Shown piece by piece: positions 51,090-61,850 of a stretch of 64,000 nucleotides of DNA. The notes under the pieces are model-generated. The model was not told the DNA's origin. It did no database searches and saw only the letters and a program-made list of their open reading frames with translations. Position 1 is the first letter of the stretch, and each line of letters begins with the position of its first letter. The translations under genes were made by a program, and so were the position numbers. Source of the stretch: Amycolatopsis sp. (GTDB lineage Bacteria > Actinomycetota > Actinomycetes > Mycobacteriales > Pseudonocardiaceae); NCBI RefSeq assembly GCF_025464955.1, contig NZ_JAODNM010000023.1, positions 1-64,000 on the forward strand, given 5' to 3'.

Positions 51090-52133
51090 GTGAACGAAGA
51101 AAAAGCGGTGGTCCTCGAGGCCGACGGACTCACCAAGCACTTCCCGGTTCGACGGAAGGGGCGCGCCGCATTGACGGGCCCCCGCCGGAGTGTCCAGGCA
51201 GTGGACGACGTCAGCCTCAAGCTCCGCCGCGGGCACGTCACCGCGCTGGTGGGCGAGTCCGGATCGGGGAAGTCGACGGTGGCGCGGCTGCTCGCGCAGC
51301 TGCACCAGCGGACCTCCGGCGACATCCGACTCCACGGCGAGTCCGTCAAGGTGAAGGGAGGTCGTCCCTTTCGGGCCTATGTCCGAAAAGTGCAGATGAT
51401 CTTCCAGGACCCGTTCGCATCGCTCAACCCGGTGCACACGGTTCGCTACCACCTCACCCGCGCGCTGAAGATCCACGGCAACGCGGGCAACAACGCCAAA
51501 GAGCTCGAAGAGGCGTTGCATGCCCTGTTGCTGAGAGTGCAGCTGACGCCGCCGGAAAGGTACGTGGACAAGTTCCCTCACGAACTTTCCGGCGGCCAGC
51601 GGCAGCGGGTCGCCATCGCCCGCGCGCTCGGTGCCGACCCGGAGGCGCTGCTCGCCGACGAACCGGTGTCCATGTTGGACGTTTCGATCCGGCTCGGCGT
51701 GCTGAACCTCCTGCGTGACCTCAAGGAACGGCTGCACCTGGCCATCCTGTACATCACGCACGACATCGCGTCCGCGCGGTATTTCGCGGACGACACGCTG
51801 GTGATGTACGCGGGACGGATGGTGGAAGGCGGGGACAGTGAAACCGTCACCCAGCACCCGGCCCACCCGTACACGCAGCTGCTCATCGACTCCGCTCCCG
51901 ATCCCGACCGCCTGGGGGTGGACGGGGTCGGGAGCGGGTCCACCCCCAAGGACAGCGCCGGCGGCGAGCCGCCGAGCCTGATCGACCCGCCGACGGGCTG
52001 CCGGTTCCACCCGCGGTGCCCGAAGGTCATGGCCCGGTGCAGCACTGAGCTGCCGCCGCGCTTCGACGTCGGCGACGGCGAAGGACACTGGGCTGCCTGC
52101 TGGTTGTTCGACGGGGAGGTGCACGCCTCGTGA
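51090..52133 (+). CDS. Oligopeptide-type ABC transporter ATPase, DppF/OppF-like
   Basis: A 347-residue ATPase with Walker [10 protein letters not shown] (about 54-62), Q-loop [12 protein letters not shown], signature [15 protein letters not shown], Walker B LLADEP and H-loop ITHDIAS. The C-terminal oligo_HPY domain [15 protein letters not shown] has cysteines that in related proteins bind an iron-sulfur cluster. The GTG start is two bases after the binding-protein stop. Its place before the permeases is unusual; the two ATPases flank the permease pair. Confidence 0.93.
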   Translation: MNEEKAVVLEADGLTKHFPVRRKGRAALTGPRRSVQAVDDVSLKLRRGHVTALVGESGSGKSTVARLLAQLHQRTSGDIRLHGESVKVKGGRPFRAYVRKVQMIFQDPFASLNPVHTVRYHLTRALKIHGNAGNNAKELEEALHALLLRVQLTPPERYVDKFPHELSGGQRQRVAIARALGADPEALLADEPVSMLDVSIRLGVLNLLRDLKERLHLAILYITHDIASARYFADDTLVMYAGRMVEGGDSETVTQHPAHPYTQLLIDSAPDPDRLGVDGVGSGSTPKDSAGGEPPSLIDPPTGCRFHPRCPKVMARCSTELPPRFDVGDGEGHWAACWLFDGEVHAS

Positions 52134-53110
52134 GGTACCTCTTCCAGCGGATCGGGTTCTACCTCTTCACCGCGTGGGCCGCGGTCACGATCAACTTCTT
52201 CATCCCGCGCCTGATCCCCGGCGACCCGGTGCAGTCACTGGTCGCCAAGGCGCAGGGGCAGCTGAGCGCGGACGCCATCCAGTCGCTGTACGTCCTTTTC
52301 GGACTCGACAAGAACGAGAGCGTGCTGACCCAGTACTTCCAGTACTGGGGACGGCTGTTCCACGGCGACCTCGGCCTGTCGTTCACCTTCTATCCGACGC
52401 CGGTGTCCACGATCATCGGCCAGAGCCTGCCGTGGACGATCATCCTGGTCGGGCTCACCACCGTGATCGGCTTCCTGATCGGGACCTCGCTCGGCGTGAT
52501 CGCCGGTTGGCGGCGCGGCTCCTGGGCTGATGCCCTGCTGCCGATCACGACGTTTCTCTCCTCGGTGCCGTACTTCTGGCTCGGCCTGATCGCGATCGCG
52601 GTACTCGCGGGGCCTGGCAGCTTCTTCCCCGCGTCCGGCGGCTACGACCCGGGCCTGGTCCCGGACTGGAGTCCGGCGTTCATCAGCAGCGCGATCCAGC
52701 ACAGCCTGCTGCCCGCCATCACGATCCTGCTTTCGTCGATGAGCACGTGGATCCTGGGCATGCGTAACATGATGGTGACGGTCGCTTCGGAGGACTACAT
52801 CACCGTCGCGCACGCCAAGGGGCTCTCCGAGCGGCGCGTGATGGTCAACTACGCCGCCCGGAACGCGCTGCTGCCCAACGTGTCCGGCTTCGCACTGGCG
52901 CTCGGGTTCATCGTCGGCGGCACGCTGCTGGTGGAGATCGTCTTCTCCTACCCCGGTGTCGGCTTCGAGCTGTTCCAAGCCGTCGGCTCGAAGGACTACC
53001 CGCTGATGCAGGGCATCTTCCTCATCATCACGTTGTCCGTGCTGGTCGCGAACCTGCTGGCCGACATCGCGTACCTGGCCCTCGATCCGCGCACCCGAAG
53101 GGATGGCTGA
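52130..53110 (+). CDS. Oligopeptide-type ABC permease, DppB/OppB-like
   Basis: A 326-residue permease with six membrane segments. The N-terminal helix ([24 protein letters not shown]) is typical of DppB proteins, and the EAA-like loop is [24 protein letters not shown]. The GTG start at 52130 overlaps the ATPase stop by four bases. It pairs with the DppC-like permease. Confidence 0.94.
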   Translation: MRYLFQRIGFYLFTAWAAVTINFFIPRLIPGDPVQSLVAKAQGQLSADAIQSLYVLFGLDKNESVLTQYFQYWGRLFHGDLGLSFTFYPTPVSTIIGQSLPWTIILVGLTTVIGFLIGTSLGVIAGWRRGSWADALLPITTFLSSVPYFWLGLIAIAVLAGPGSFFPASGGYDPGLVPDWSPAFISSAIQHSLLPAITILLSSMSTWILGMRNMMVTVASEDYITVAHAKGLSERRVMVNYAARNALLPNVSGFALALGFIVGGTLLVEIVFSYPGVGFELFQAVGSKDYPLMQGIFLIITLSVLVANLLADIAYLALDPRTRRDG

Positions 53111-53113
53111 GCC

Positions 53114-54120
53114 ATGGCCGTGCCCACCGTAGACCTCACTTCGGTCGCCCCGGAAGGACCGCCCGTAGTCGTCGGGAGTGCCCCCGGCAAGCGCAAGCGT
53201 TTCCGGTTCATCGCCAACGCCAAGGCCGCCATCGGCCTGATCGTCGTCGGCATCTTCGTGCTGATGGCGGTCTTCGGTAAGTGGCTTGCCCCTTACGATC
53301 CCTCGGCGCGTAGTGCCGACCTACTTCAAGCACCGTCGGGCAACCACTGGTTCGGCACCACGCACCTCGGCCAGGACATCTTCAGCCAGGTGCTGGTCGG
53401 TGCTCGCAGTGTCATGCTGGTCGGGGTCACTGCCGGTATCGTCGCGACGCTGCTTTCGATCCTGGTCGGCGTCACCTCGGGCTATCTCGGTGGCGCGTCC
53501 GGTGAAGGCCTCTCCGCACTGTCCAATGTGTTCCTGGTGATCCCGGCGCTGCCGCTGATCATCATCGTCGGCTCGGCCCTGCCGAGCGGCGGTGACTTCC
53601 TGGTCGCGGTGGTGATCGGGCTGACGTCGTGGGCCTGGGGCGCAAGGATCCTGCGTGCGCAGACGCTCTCGCTCAGACGCCGGGACTACGTCGAAGCCTC
53701 CCGCGCGAGCGGCGAATCGACGTGGCGCATCATCATGTTCGAGATCATGCCGAACCTCAGCGCGGTCATCGCGTCCGGTTTCGTCGGCACGGTGATCTTT
53801 GCCGTCATGTCGGAGATCACCCTGGCGTTCGTCGGCGTCTCCGGCTTCTCCGACTGGAACTGGGGAACGATCCTGTTCTGGGCGCAGAGTCAGCAGGCGC
53901 TCGCGCAGGGCGCGTGGTGGTGGTTCGTGCCGGCCGGGCTCGCGATCGCGTTGCTCGGCACGGCGTTGTCGCTGGTCAACTTCGGGATCGACGAGTTCGT
54001 CAGCCCGCGTCTGCGCGGCAACGGCAAGACGAAGGTCAAGACCAACGAGGGCCACACCGTCCGCATGCGGGTCGGCTTCACCCCGGTCCTGGCGCAGGCG
54101 CGGGAAAAGGAAGACGTCAA

Positions 54121-54124
<4 letters not shown>
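53114..54124 (+). CDS. Oligopeptide-type ABC permease, DppC/OppC-like
   Basis: A 336-residue permease. A 35-residue cytoplasmic N-terminus precedes the first helix; APYDPSARSADLLQAPSGNHWFGTTHLGQDIFS is the family's periplasmic start, here about residues 57-90, and the EAA loop is YVEASRASGESTWRIIMFEI. The ATG is three bases after the DppB-like stop and its stop overlaps the second ATPase by four. Confidence 0.94.
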
Positions 54125-55131
<1,007 letters not shown>

Positions 55132-55177
55132 GCCCCACCAGAAAACTCTGTAACTTTCCACGCCAGGAGGAGATATT

Positions 55178-56566
55178 TTGGAAGCGACCGAAACCGCCGT
55201 CACGACCAGCGCCGATTCGGAGCTCATCACCAGCCTGCCGTCGTCGTTCCGGTGGGGTGTGGCGACAGCTTCCTACCAGATCGAGGGCGCGGTGACCGAG
55301 GACGGCCGCTCACCGTCCATTTGGGACACCTTCAGCCGGGTTCCCGGGGCGATCGACAACGGTGACAACGGTGACGTCGCTTGTGATCACTACCATCGGA
55401 TGCCTGCCGATGTCGAACTCATCCGCCAGCTCGACGTCGACACGTACCGGTTTTCCGTGGCCTGGCCCCGGATCCAGCCGCACGGTCGCGGCCCGGTCAA
55501 CGAGGCGGGGATGGCCTTCTACGACCGGCTCGTCGACGAGCTGCTGGCCAAGGGCATCGACCCGTGGCTGACGTTGTACCACTGGGACTTGCCACAGGAG
55601 CTCGAGGACGCGGGCGGCTGGCCGGAGCGGGACACGGCTTTCCGGTTCGCCGACTACTCGATGCTGGTCTTTGACCGCCTCAAGGACCGGGTGCGGCACT
55701 GGACCACGTTGAACGAGCCGTGGTGCTCGGCCATGCACGGGTACGTCCACGGCATCATGGCCCCGGGTCGCCGCGACCTCGGTGCCGGCGCCGCGGCCGT
55801 GCACCACCTGTTGCTGGGGCACGGCCTGGCGATGCAACGGATGCGTGAGGCGGCACCGGAAGGCACCGACTTCGGCATCACGCTGAACATGGGCACGGCC
55901 GATCCGGAGACCGACAGCGACGCCGACCGCGATGCCGCGCGCCGCGCGGACGGCATGGGCGTCCGGATCTACACCGATACGCTGATCAACGGTCACTACC
56001 CCGAGGACGTCGTCGAAGATCTTGCGGCACAAGGCGTCCGCATTCCGGTGCAGGACGGCGACCTGGCGACGATCTCGTCGCCGCTGGACTTCCTGGGCGT
56101 CAACTACTACTTCGGTCAGCAGTATTCCGGTGCGGGCGAAGGGCCGGACGTCGAGGACAAAGCCGTCCCGTTCGGCAGGCCGGTGACCGCGATGGGCTGG
56201 GAGATCCTGCCGGAGAAGTTCACCGAGCTGCTCGTCCGGCTGAGCAAGGACTACCCGGGCCTGCCGATGTACATCACCGAAAACGGGTCGGCGTTCGAGG
56301 ACGTACCTGACGAGTCGGGTTATGTGAACGACTCCGACCGCACCGGGTACCTGTCCTCGCACATCGCCGCGGTCGCCGCCGCCCGCCAGGCCGGCGCCGA
56401 TGTCCGTGGGTACTTCGCGTGGTCGTTGCTGGACAACTTCGAGTGGGCGTATGGCTACGCGAAGCGGTTCGGCCTCATTCGCGTCGACTACGAAACCCAG
56501 GAGCGCACCATCAAGCGCAGCGGCCTCTGGTACCGCGACACCATCCGCCAAGTCCGCAACTCCTAA
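55178..56566 (+). CDS. GH1 beta-glucosidase
   Basis: A 462-residue cytoplasmic enzyme with no signal peptide, hydrolysing beta-glucosides from the non-reducing end. The GH1 N-terminal signature FRWGVATASYQIEGA (about 24-38), acid/base Glu180 in TLNEPW and nucleophile Glu368 in YITENGSAF are intact, and WSLLDNFEWAYGY closes the sugar site. The start is TTG 55178 with AGGAGGAG six bases upstream. As the last gene of the importer operon it would split imported disaccharides such as cellobiose, laminaribiose or gentiobiose to glucose. Confidence 0.94.
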   Translation: MEATETAVTTSADSELITSLPSSFRWGVATASYQIEGAVTEDGRSPSIWDTFSRVPGAIDNGDNGDVACDHYHRMPADVELIRQLDVDTYRFSVAWPRIQPHGRGPVNEAGMAFYDRLVDELLAKGIDPWLTLYHWDLPQELEDAGGWPERDTAFRFADYSMLVFDRLKDRVRHWTTLNEPWCSAMHGYVHGIMAPGRRDLGAGAAAVHHLLLGHGLAMQRMREAAPEGTDFGITLNMGTADPETDSDADRDAARRADGMGVRIYTDTLINGHYPEDVVEDLAAQGVRIPVQDGDLATISSPLDFLGVNYYFGQQYSGAGEGPDVEDKAVPFGRPVTAMGWEILPEKFTELLVRLSKDYPGLPMYITENGSAFEDVPDESGYVNDSDRTGYLSSHIAAVAAARQAGADVRGYFAWSLLDNFEWAYGYAKRFGLIRVDYETQERTIKRSGLWYRDTIRQVRNS

Positions 56567-56578
56567 CCTCGCCCCGGA

Positions 56579-56822
56579 GGGCACTTTTCCACAAAAGTGG
56601 CTCTTCGGTCGTCTGTGAGTGTGGGACTCGCCCTCGCTGAGTGTGGGACTCGCACAGCACATCGGCGAGTCCCACACTCCGACCCGGCGAGTCCCACGTT
56701 CAGGCCGACGAGTCCCACAGTCACCACCAGCCGACCACACCCACTGACCTCAAGAACCTCACCCGGCACCCACTGAGGCGTCGCGGACCCACACATACGA
56801 CACAAGAGCCACTTTTGTGCCC
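56579..56822. mobile_element. MITE-like palindromic element, copy B
   Basis: A 244-bp element in inverted orientation to copy A, with ends GGGCAC (56579) and GTGCCC (56822). Terminal inverted repeats share AAAAGTGGCTCTT and then TCGT with TGTG. The core has two direct and three inverted GTGGGACTCG units. It begins 12 bp after the GH1 stop. No clear target-site duplication. Confidence 0.78.
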
Positions 56823-56858
56823 TCGTTGCGTGCGCCGATAACCAGCGCCTGCAACTAC

Positions 56859-56880
56859 CGCAACTCGACGGCGAGTTGCG
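56859..56880. repeat. Single copy of the 43-bp-family hairpin
   Basis: Perfect arms CGCAACTCG/CGAGTTGCG with loop ACGG and a partly preserved left spacer (GCAACTAC). It lies 11 bp beyond the acyl-CoA dehydrogenase stop on the other strand. Confidence 0.88.
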
Positions 56881-56891
56881 GTGTGTGGGGG

Positions 56892-58031
56892 TTAGTTGTA
56901 GAGGGCTCGGGCGATGATGGTGCGCTGGATTTCCGAGGCGCCTTCGTAGATGCGCGGGGCGCGGACCTCGCGGTACAGGTGCTCGAGCAGATGTCCTTTG
57001 CGGAGCGCCCGGGCACCGTGGATCTGGACGGCGGAATCGACGACGTACTGCGCGGTTTCCGTCGCGAACAGCTTCGCCATCGCCGCGCGTGCCGCGAGTC
57101 CGGTTTTGCCCGCGTCGTACGCGCTCGCGGCTGCGTAGACGAGCAGCCGGGCGGCCGCCAGCCGGGTCGCCATTTCGGCGAGGGTGTGCGACACGGTTTG
57201 CTGGTCTTTCAACGGCCCGCCGAACGCGATGCGACTCCCGGCGTGTTCGACAGCGGCGTCGAGCGCGGCCTGGGCCATGCCGACGGCGAACGCGCCGACG
57301 CTGGGCCGGAACAGGTCCAGCGTGCGCATGGCGACCCGGAACCCGCGATCGGCTTCCCCGAGCAGCTCGTCGTCGTGCACGCGGACGCCGTCGAACACCA
57401 GCCTGCCGATCGGATGCGGGCTCACCATGTCGAGGTGCTCACCCGAGAGCCCCGCCCGATCACCGGGGACGACGAACGCGCTGACCCCGCGTGAGCCGGC
57501 GCCCTCGGTCGTCCGGGCGAACACGGTGTAGAAATCGGCCTCGGGTGCGTTGGAGATCCAGATCTTTTCCCCGGTCAGCCGCCAGCCGTCGGTGTCCCGT
57601 TCAGCGGCGAGCTCCAGGGCGGCCGCGTCCGAACCCGCGTCAGGCTCGGTGAGCGCGAACCCGGCGATGGCGTCTCCCGCCGCGACAGCGGGAATCCACT
57701 TTCGCACCTGACCGTCCTGTCCGGACTGCAGCACCGGGTAGCTGCCCAAACCCTGCAACGCCAGCGCCGTTTCGGACTCGGTGCTCTGCGTGGCGAGGGA
57801 CTCGCGCAGCAGGCAGAGGTCCATCGACGCCGCGTCTCCGGTGGGTACGCCGGTTTCGACCCCGGGAAAGAGGCGCGCGAGCAGGCCCTGTTGCCCCATC
57901 GCCTTGACCAGTTCACGGTTGACGCTGCCCTCGACCCCGGACTCGGCGATCGCCCGGAGTTCGCCTGCGCCCAGTTCCTTGACGTCGGCACACAGTTCCA
58001 GTTGCTGGGGGGTCAGAGCGAATGCGGTCAT
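56892..58031 (-). CDS. Acyl-CoA dehydrogenase family protein
   Basis: A 379-residue flavoenzyme: GFALTEPDAGSDAAAL and WRLTGEKIWISNAPEADFYT in the FAD/substrate domain, RIAFGGPLKDQQTVSHTLAEM, and RAPRIYEGASEIQRTIIARAL at the C-terminus with Glu in the YEGAS catalytic position. ATG 58031 overlaps the upstream flavoprotein stop by four bases (ATGA), so the two are co-translated. Given that partner, a reduced aromatic or alicyclic acyl-CoA is a likelier substrate than a fatty acyl-CoA, but this is inference. Confidence 0.92.
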   Translation of the reverse strand: MTAFALTPQQLELCADVKELGAGELRAIAESGVEGSVNRELVKAMGQQGLLARLFPGVETGVPTGDAASMDLCLLRESLATQSTESETALALQGLGSYPVLQSGQDGQVRKWIPAVAAGDAIAGFALTEPDAGSDAAALELAAERDTDGWRLTGEKIWISNAPEADFYTVFARTTEGAGSRGVSAFVVPGDRAGLSGEHLDMVSPHPIGRLVFDGVRVHDDELLGEADRGFRVAMRTLDLFRPSVGAFAVGMAQAALDAAVEHAGSRIAFGGPLKDQQTVSHTLAEMATRLAAARLLVYAAASAYDAGKTGLAARAAMAKLFATETAQYVVDSAVQIHGARALRKGHLLEHLYREVRAPRIYEGASEIQRTIIARALYN

Positions 58032-60370
58032 TCGGGCCTCCATCGGGCGTGGGCCGTTTTGGGTTCTCCGGTGCGGATGAGGGCGAGCCGCGGCTTCGGC
58101 CCGTCGGTCCGGCCGCCCTGCGGACGGCGGTTTCCGGCGGCGAACTGTTTCGGCCACGGAATCGGATAACCTTGCTCGGCTGCCGCGTGCAAAGTCCATT
58201 GTGGATCGTAGAGGTGCGTGCGGCCGAGCGCGCAGAGGTCCGCGCGGCCGGCGAGGATGATCGAGTTGACGTCGTCATACGAAGAAATCGCTCCGACCGC
58301 GATCACAGCCACCCCGTACTTGCGGCCGACCTCGTTGCGGATCCGGTCGGCATAAGGCGTCTGGTAGCTCCGGCCGTAGGCCGGCTTCTCCTCGCTGACG
58401 ACCTGTCCTGTCGACACGTCGATCCCGTTGGCGCCATGCTCGGCGAACGCTCGCGCGATCTCGACGGCCTCGTCGGCGTCGATTCCGCCGTCATGCCAGT
58501 CGGTCGCCGAGATCCGGACGGTCATCGGCCGTTCGGCAGGCCACACCGCGCGAATAGCGTCGAACACTTCCAGCGGGTAGCGCAGCCTGTTCTCGGTCGA
58601 GCCGCCGTAGGAATCAGTACGGTGGTTGGTCAGCGGGGAAAGGAACGACGACAGCAGGTAGCCATGTGCGCAATGCAGTTCGAGCACGTCGAAACCCGCC
58701 GAGGCCGCCCGTCGCGCGGATTCGACGAACTGCGCGGTGATCTCGCTCAACTCGGAAACGGTCAGTTCTCGCGGCGTCTGGTTGTCGGCCGAATACGGAA
58801 TCGCCGACGGCGCGCAGAGGTCCCAGTTGCCGTCGTCCAACGGCTGGTCGATACCTTCCCACATGAGCTTCGTCGAACCCTTGCGCCCCGAGTGTCCTAA
58901 CTGGACTCCGATGCGGGCAGGACTGCTGCCGTGCACGAAGTCGACTACGCGGCGCCACGAGGCTTCCTGCTCGTCGGCGTAGAGGCCGGTGCAACCCGGA
59001 GTGATTCTGCCTTCGGGGGAGACGCAGACCATCTCGGTCATCACCAATCCCGCGCCGCCAAGCGCCTTGCCGCCGAGGTGCACGAGATGAAAGTCGGTCG
59101 GCACACCGTCCACCGCGGAATACATGTCCATCGCTGAAACGACGACCCGGTTGGGCAGGTCCAGTGAGCCGAGCCGGTACGGCTGGAACATCGGCGGCCG
59201 GACGTCCGAACCCTGCCGCTCGGCGAACCAGGTGTCGAGGTCCGCGACGAATTCGGGATCACGCAACCGCAGGTTGTCGTAGGTGACCCGGCGGCTGCGG
59301 GTGACGATGTTGAACGCGAACTCGTGCGGGTCCTGGTCGGTGTACTGCCCGATGTTCTCGAACCATTCGAGACTCGCTTGGGCCGCACGCTGGGTCGAAG
59401 CCACGACCGGACCTCGTTCGGCCTCGTAAGCCGTCAGCGCGAGATCCACAGTGGACTGCTCCTGCAGGCAGGCGGCCAGCGCCAGCGCGTCTTCCATGGC
59501 GAGTTTCGTGCCGGACCCGATCGAGAAGTGCGCGGTGTGTGCCGCGTCCCCGAGCAGGACGACGTTCTCGTGACGCCAGGTCGCGCAGCGGACCGTGGCG
59601 AAGTTCGTCCACTTGGAATTGTTCGCGAACACCTGGTGCCCACCCAGGACTTCGGCGCACAGCTCGCGGATGAGTTCGATGGATGCTTCGTCGCTCTTCC
59701 CCGGCGGCAGCGCATTCGTCGCGACTTCGCCGAAGGCGCGCTCCCAGACGTCCTCGTGCACTTCGAGGATGAACGTGCTCGCCTCGCGGCTGTACGGATA
59801 GCCGTGGATCTGCATGACCCCGGCCGGGGTGTCGAGGATGTGGAACTTGAACGCGTCGAACACGAGGTCCGTACCGAGCCAGATATAACGGCAGCGGCGG
59901 GCTTCCAGCGTGGGCTGGAACGTCTCGGCGAACCGCGTCCGGATCGGTGAATTCACCCCGTCCGCGGCGATGACGAGGTCGTACTCTGCGGCCAGCCGCT
60001 CGACGTCCGGGGCCTCGGAGCGGAATTTGATCTCCACGCCGAGTGCCAGGCAGCGCTGCCGCAGGATGGTCAACAGGCGCTTGCGGCTCATGGCCGCGAA
60101 CCCGTGGCCGCCTGAGGTGAAGGCGGTCCCCCGGTAGTGGACGTCGATGTCGTCCCAGCGCGCGAACTCCCCGCGCATCGCGGCGAAGATCTCGGTGTCG
60201 GCGTGCTCGATGCCGCCGAGGGTCTCGTCGGAGAACACGACGCCGAAGCCGAAGGTGTCGTCCGGGGCGTTGCGCTCCCAGATGGTGATTTCGCGGCTGG
60301 GGTCCAGCTGCTTGGCCAGTGCCGCGAAGTACAGACCTGCCGGCCCCCCGCCGGCCACCGCGATACGCAT
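58028..60370 (-). CDS. Bifunctional FAD monooxygenase/old yellow enzyme fusion (aryl-CoA hydroxylase type)
   Basis: A 780-residue two-domain flavoprotein. Residues 1-370 are a class-A FAD monooxygenase: GGGPAGLYFAALAKQ Rossmann motif, DLVIAADGVNSPIR, LLGDAAHTAHFSIGSGTKLA. Residues 395-750 are an old-yellow-enzyme barrel: LGGAGLVMTEMVCVSPEGR, GVQLGHSGRKGS, ELHCAHGYLLSSFLSPLTN, RTDSYGGSTENRLRYPLEV. This fusion is known in 2-aminobenzoyl-CoA monooxygenase/reductase and in salicylyl-CoA 5-hydroxylase homologues (SdgC type), so an aryl-CoA ring substrate is likely. It is divergent from a RidA-like gene and coupled to the acyl-CoA dehydrogenase. Confidence 0.9.
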   Translation of the reverse strand: MRIAVAGGGPAGLYFAALAKQLDPSREITIWERNAPDDTFGFGVVFSDETLGGIEHADTEIFAAMRGEFARWDDIDVHYRGTAFTSGGHGFAAMSRKRLLTILRQRCLALGVEIKFRSEAPDVERLAAEYDLVIAADGVNSPIRTRFAETFQPTLEARRCRYIWLGTDLVFDAFKFHILDTPAGVMQIHGYPYSREASTFILEVHEDVWERAFGEVATNALPPGKSDEASIELIRELCAEVLGGHQVFANNSKWTNFATVRCATWRHENVVLLGDAAHTAHFSIGSGTKLAMEDALALAACLQEQSTVDLALTAYEAERGPVVASTQRAAQASLEWFENIGQYTDQDPHEFAFNIVTRSRRVTYDNLRLRDPEFVADLDTWFAERQGSDVRPPMFQPYRLGSLDLPNRVVVSAMDMYSAVDGVPTDFHLVHLGGKALGGAGLVMTEMVCVSPEGRITPGCTGLYADEQEASWRRVVDFVHGSSPARIGVQLGHSGRKGSTKLMWEGIDQPLDDGNWDLCAPSAIPYSADNQTPRELTVSELSEITAQFVESARRAASAGFDVLELHCAHGYLLSSFLSPLTNHRTDSYGGSTENRLRYPLEVFDAIRAVWPAERPMTVRISATDWHDGGIDADEAVEIARAFAEHGANGIDVSTGQVVSEEKPAYGRSYQTPYADRIRNEVGRKYGVAVIAVGAISSYDDVNSIILAGRADLCALGRTHLYDPQWTLHAAAEQGYPIPWPKQFAAGNRRPQGGRTDGPKPRLALIRTGEPKTAHARWRPE

Positions 60371-60449
60371 GTCGCCGACTCCCTCCGTTGAGTACCGACC
60401 CAGGATATGTCGTTGATCCTACGATCGTCAAGAAGACGCGATATCGGGG

Positions 60450-60462
60450 TAAGCTGTGGCCA
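60450..60462 (+). promoter_or_regulatory. Likely leaderless promoter of the RidA-like gene
   Basis: TAAGCT (60450-60455) ends six bases before ATG 60462, and no ribosome site is present. A small palindrome ACGATCGT (60421-60428) upstream is a possible operator in the divergent gap. Confidence 0.5.
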
Positions 60463-60860
60463 TGTCGATCGAGCGGATCAACCCCGAAGAACTGGGCAGG
60501 CCGTCCGGGTTCACGCACGCGGTGTCCAGCACGGGCGGAAAGACCGTGTTTCTGGCCGGGCAAACCGCCCTGGACGCGCAGAACCGGATCGTCGGCGACG
60601 GCGTGGTCGAGCAGTTCGAGCGCGCGTTCGGCAACCTGCTCACCGCGTTGCGTGCGGCCGGTGGCACCCCATCCGACCTGGTCAGCGTCACGATCTACAT
60701 CGTCGACATGGATGACTACAAGGCACACGCGCGCGAGATCGGCGCGGTCTGGAAACGGCTTGCCGGTTCGGACTACCCGGCGATGGCGGGCATCGGCGTC
60801 AGCCGGCTCTGGGACGTCGAAGCGCTCGTCGAGGTCCAGGGCTTCGCCTCGATCCAGTGA
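60462..60860 (+). CDS. RidA/YjgF-family protein
   Basis: A 132-residue RidA-fold protein. The trimeric family hydrolyses reactive enamine/imine intermediates or acts on catabolic ring products. Blocks: VFLAGQTALDAQNRIVGDG, QFERAFGNLLTALRAAGGTP, LVSVTIYIVDMDDYKA and YPAMAGIGVSRLWDVEALVE. The archetypal catalytic Arg of RidA (in RxxV) is in effect replaced here by GIGVSRLWD, which fits the catabolic YjgF subgroups better than archetypal RidA. It is divergent from the aryl-CoA flavoprotein, suggesting it processes an intermediate of that route. Confidence 0.88.
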   Translation: MSIERINPEELGRPSGFTHAVSSTGGKTVFLAGQTALDAQNRIVGDGVVEQFERAFGNLLTALRAAGGTPSDLVSVTIYIVDMDDYKAHAREIGAVWKRLAGSDYPAMAGIGVSRLWDVEALVEVQGFASIQ

Positions 60861-60869
60861 TCCAGGGAC

Positions 60870-60934
60870 AGCAACTCGACGGCGAGTTGCGATGGTTGCG
60901 GACGTCAACTACCGCAACTTGACGGCGAGTTGCG
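60870..60934. repeat. Two copies of the 43-bp palindromic repeat
   Basis: Hairpins at 60870-60891 (first base changed) and 60913-60934 (arm CGCAACTTG), again exactly 43 bp apart, with spacer ATGGTTGCGG then ACGTCAACTAC. They lie between the convergent stops of the RidA-like and PaaX-family genes, 10 and 19 bp away. Confidence 0.88.
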
Positions 60935-60952
60935 GGTGAAAAGTGCCCTCGG

Positions 60953-61795
60953 TTAGGCCAGGGAACGGGCGACATGCGCGCGGGCGGGTTCTTCGAGCCG
61001 CGCCCGCAGCGCGAAGAAGAGGTCGGCCGCGCGGATCCCGGCCCAGTCTTCGGGCAGAAGTTCCACGGGCAGCCCCGGGTCGAGGTACGGCAGCCGGCGC
61101 CAGTCGGTGAGCGCGGCGACGTAGTCGGCGAACGCCTCGCCGTCGTGTCCGGGCCGACGCAGCCGCCCGAGTGCGGAGGTGTGCGTGGTGAGGAAGTCCT
61201 CGTACAGCGATTCGAGCTGGTCGAGGTCCCACCACTGGCGGACCTTCTCGCCGAGATCGCCGAACGCGAGATGCTGGGCGTGGAAGAGGTCCGCGTACGC
61301 ATCGAGCCCGAGGCGCCGCAGGACCTCGGCGGTGGCGTCGCGCAGATGCGCGGGCGCGACCCACACCCCGGACGCGGCCGTGCCGAACCCCAGCCTGGTC
61401 AATTGCGCTCGCAGCAGGTGCCGCTTGTGGCGTTCGGATTCCGGCACCGAGAACACGGCAAGCAGCCAGCCTTCGGCCAGCGTCGCGCGCTTGCGCCGGA
61501 AGATGCGCTCGTCACCCTCGCGCAGGATTGCGAGCGCCTGCTCGGACAGTTCGTACCCGGCCGTGCCGTCGCGGCGGACGGCTTCGAGGATCCCGCGCCG
61601 CTTCAGCCGCGAGATCGACGACCGGACGGCCGGTTCCTCGACGCCGATGTCCGCGAGCAGGCCGATCAGTGACGCGACCGAAAGCCAGCCGCCTTCTTTA
61701 CGCGAATAGAGCCCATACACCGTCACGATGAGTTGCCGCGGCTGCGCGCCGCGGACGCCACTCTCGTCGTCGGGTGTTTCCGGTACGGCCGTCAC
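60953..61795 (-). CDS. PaaX-family transcriptional regulator
   Basis: A 280-residue regulator with the PaaX layout: N-terminal winged helix (QLIVTVYGLYSRKEGGWLSV, VRSSISRLKRRGILEAVRRDG), the middle PaaX domain (EGWLLAVFSVPESERHKRHL) and the C-terminal PaaX_C domain (FADYVAALTDWRRLPYLDPGLP). PaaX repressors sense phenylacetyl-CoA and related aryl-CoA thioesters. The adjacent aryl-CoA flavoprotein/dehydrogenase genes are its likely targets. GTG 61795 is used; the open frame upstream runs into the divergent GNAT and is not real. TATGGT seven bases upstream may be a -10 box. Confidence 0.9.
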   Translation of the reverse strand: MTAVPETPDDESGVRGAQPRQLIVTVYGLYSRKEGGWLSVASLIGLLADIGVEEPAVRSSISRLKRRGILEAVRRDGTAGYELSEQALAILREGDERIFRRKRATLAEGWLLAVFSVPESERHKRHLLRAQLTRLGFGTAASGVWVAPAHLRDATAEVLRRLGLDAYADLFHAQHLAFGDLGEKVRQWWDLDQLESLYEDFLTTHTSALGRLRRPGHDGEAFADYVAALTDWRRLPYLDPGLPVELLPEDWAGIRAADLFFALRARLEEPARAHVARSLA

Positions 61796-61850
61796 GCGGT
61801 CACCATAACAAGGGATACGCTCGGTGAGAGGTCGATGGTCAGGGGGTTGA

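Larger units (their letters stand above)
56567..56891. other. 325-bp gap between convergent genes, filled by repeats
   Basis: It holds MITE-like copy B (56579-56822) and one hairpin repeat (56859-56880), leaving almost no unique sequence between the GH1 stop and the acyl-CoA dehydrogenase stop. Both repeat families meet here. Confidence 0.8.
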
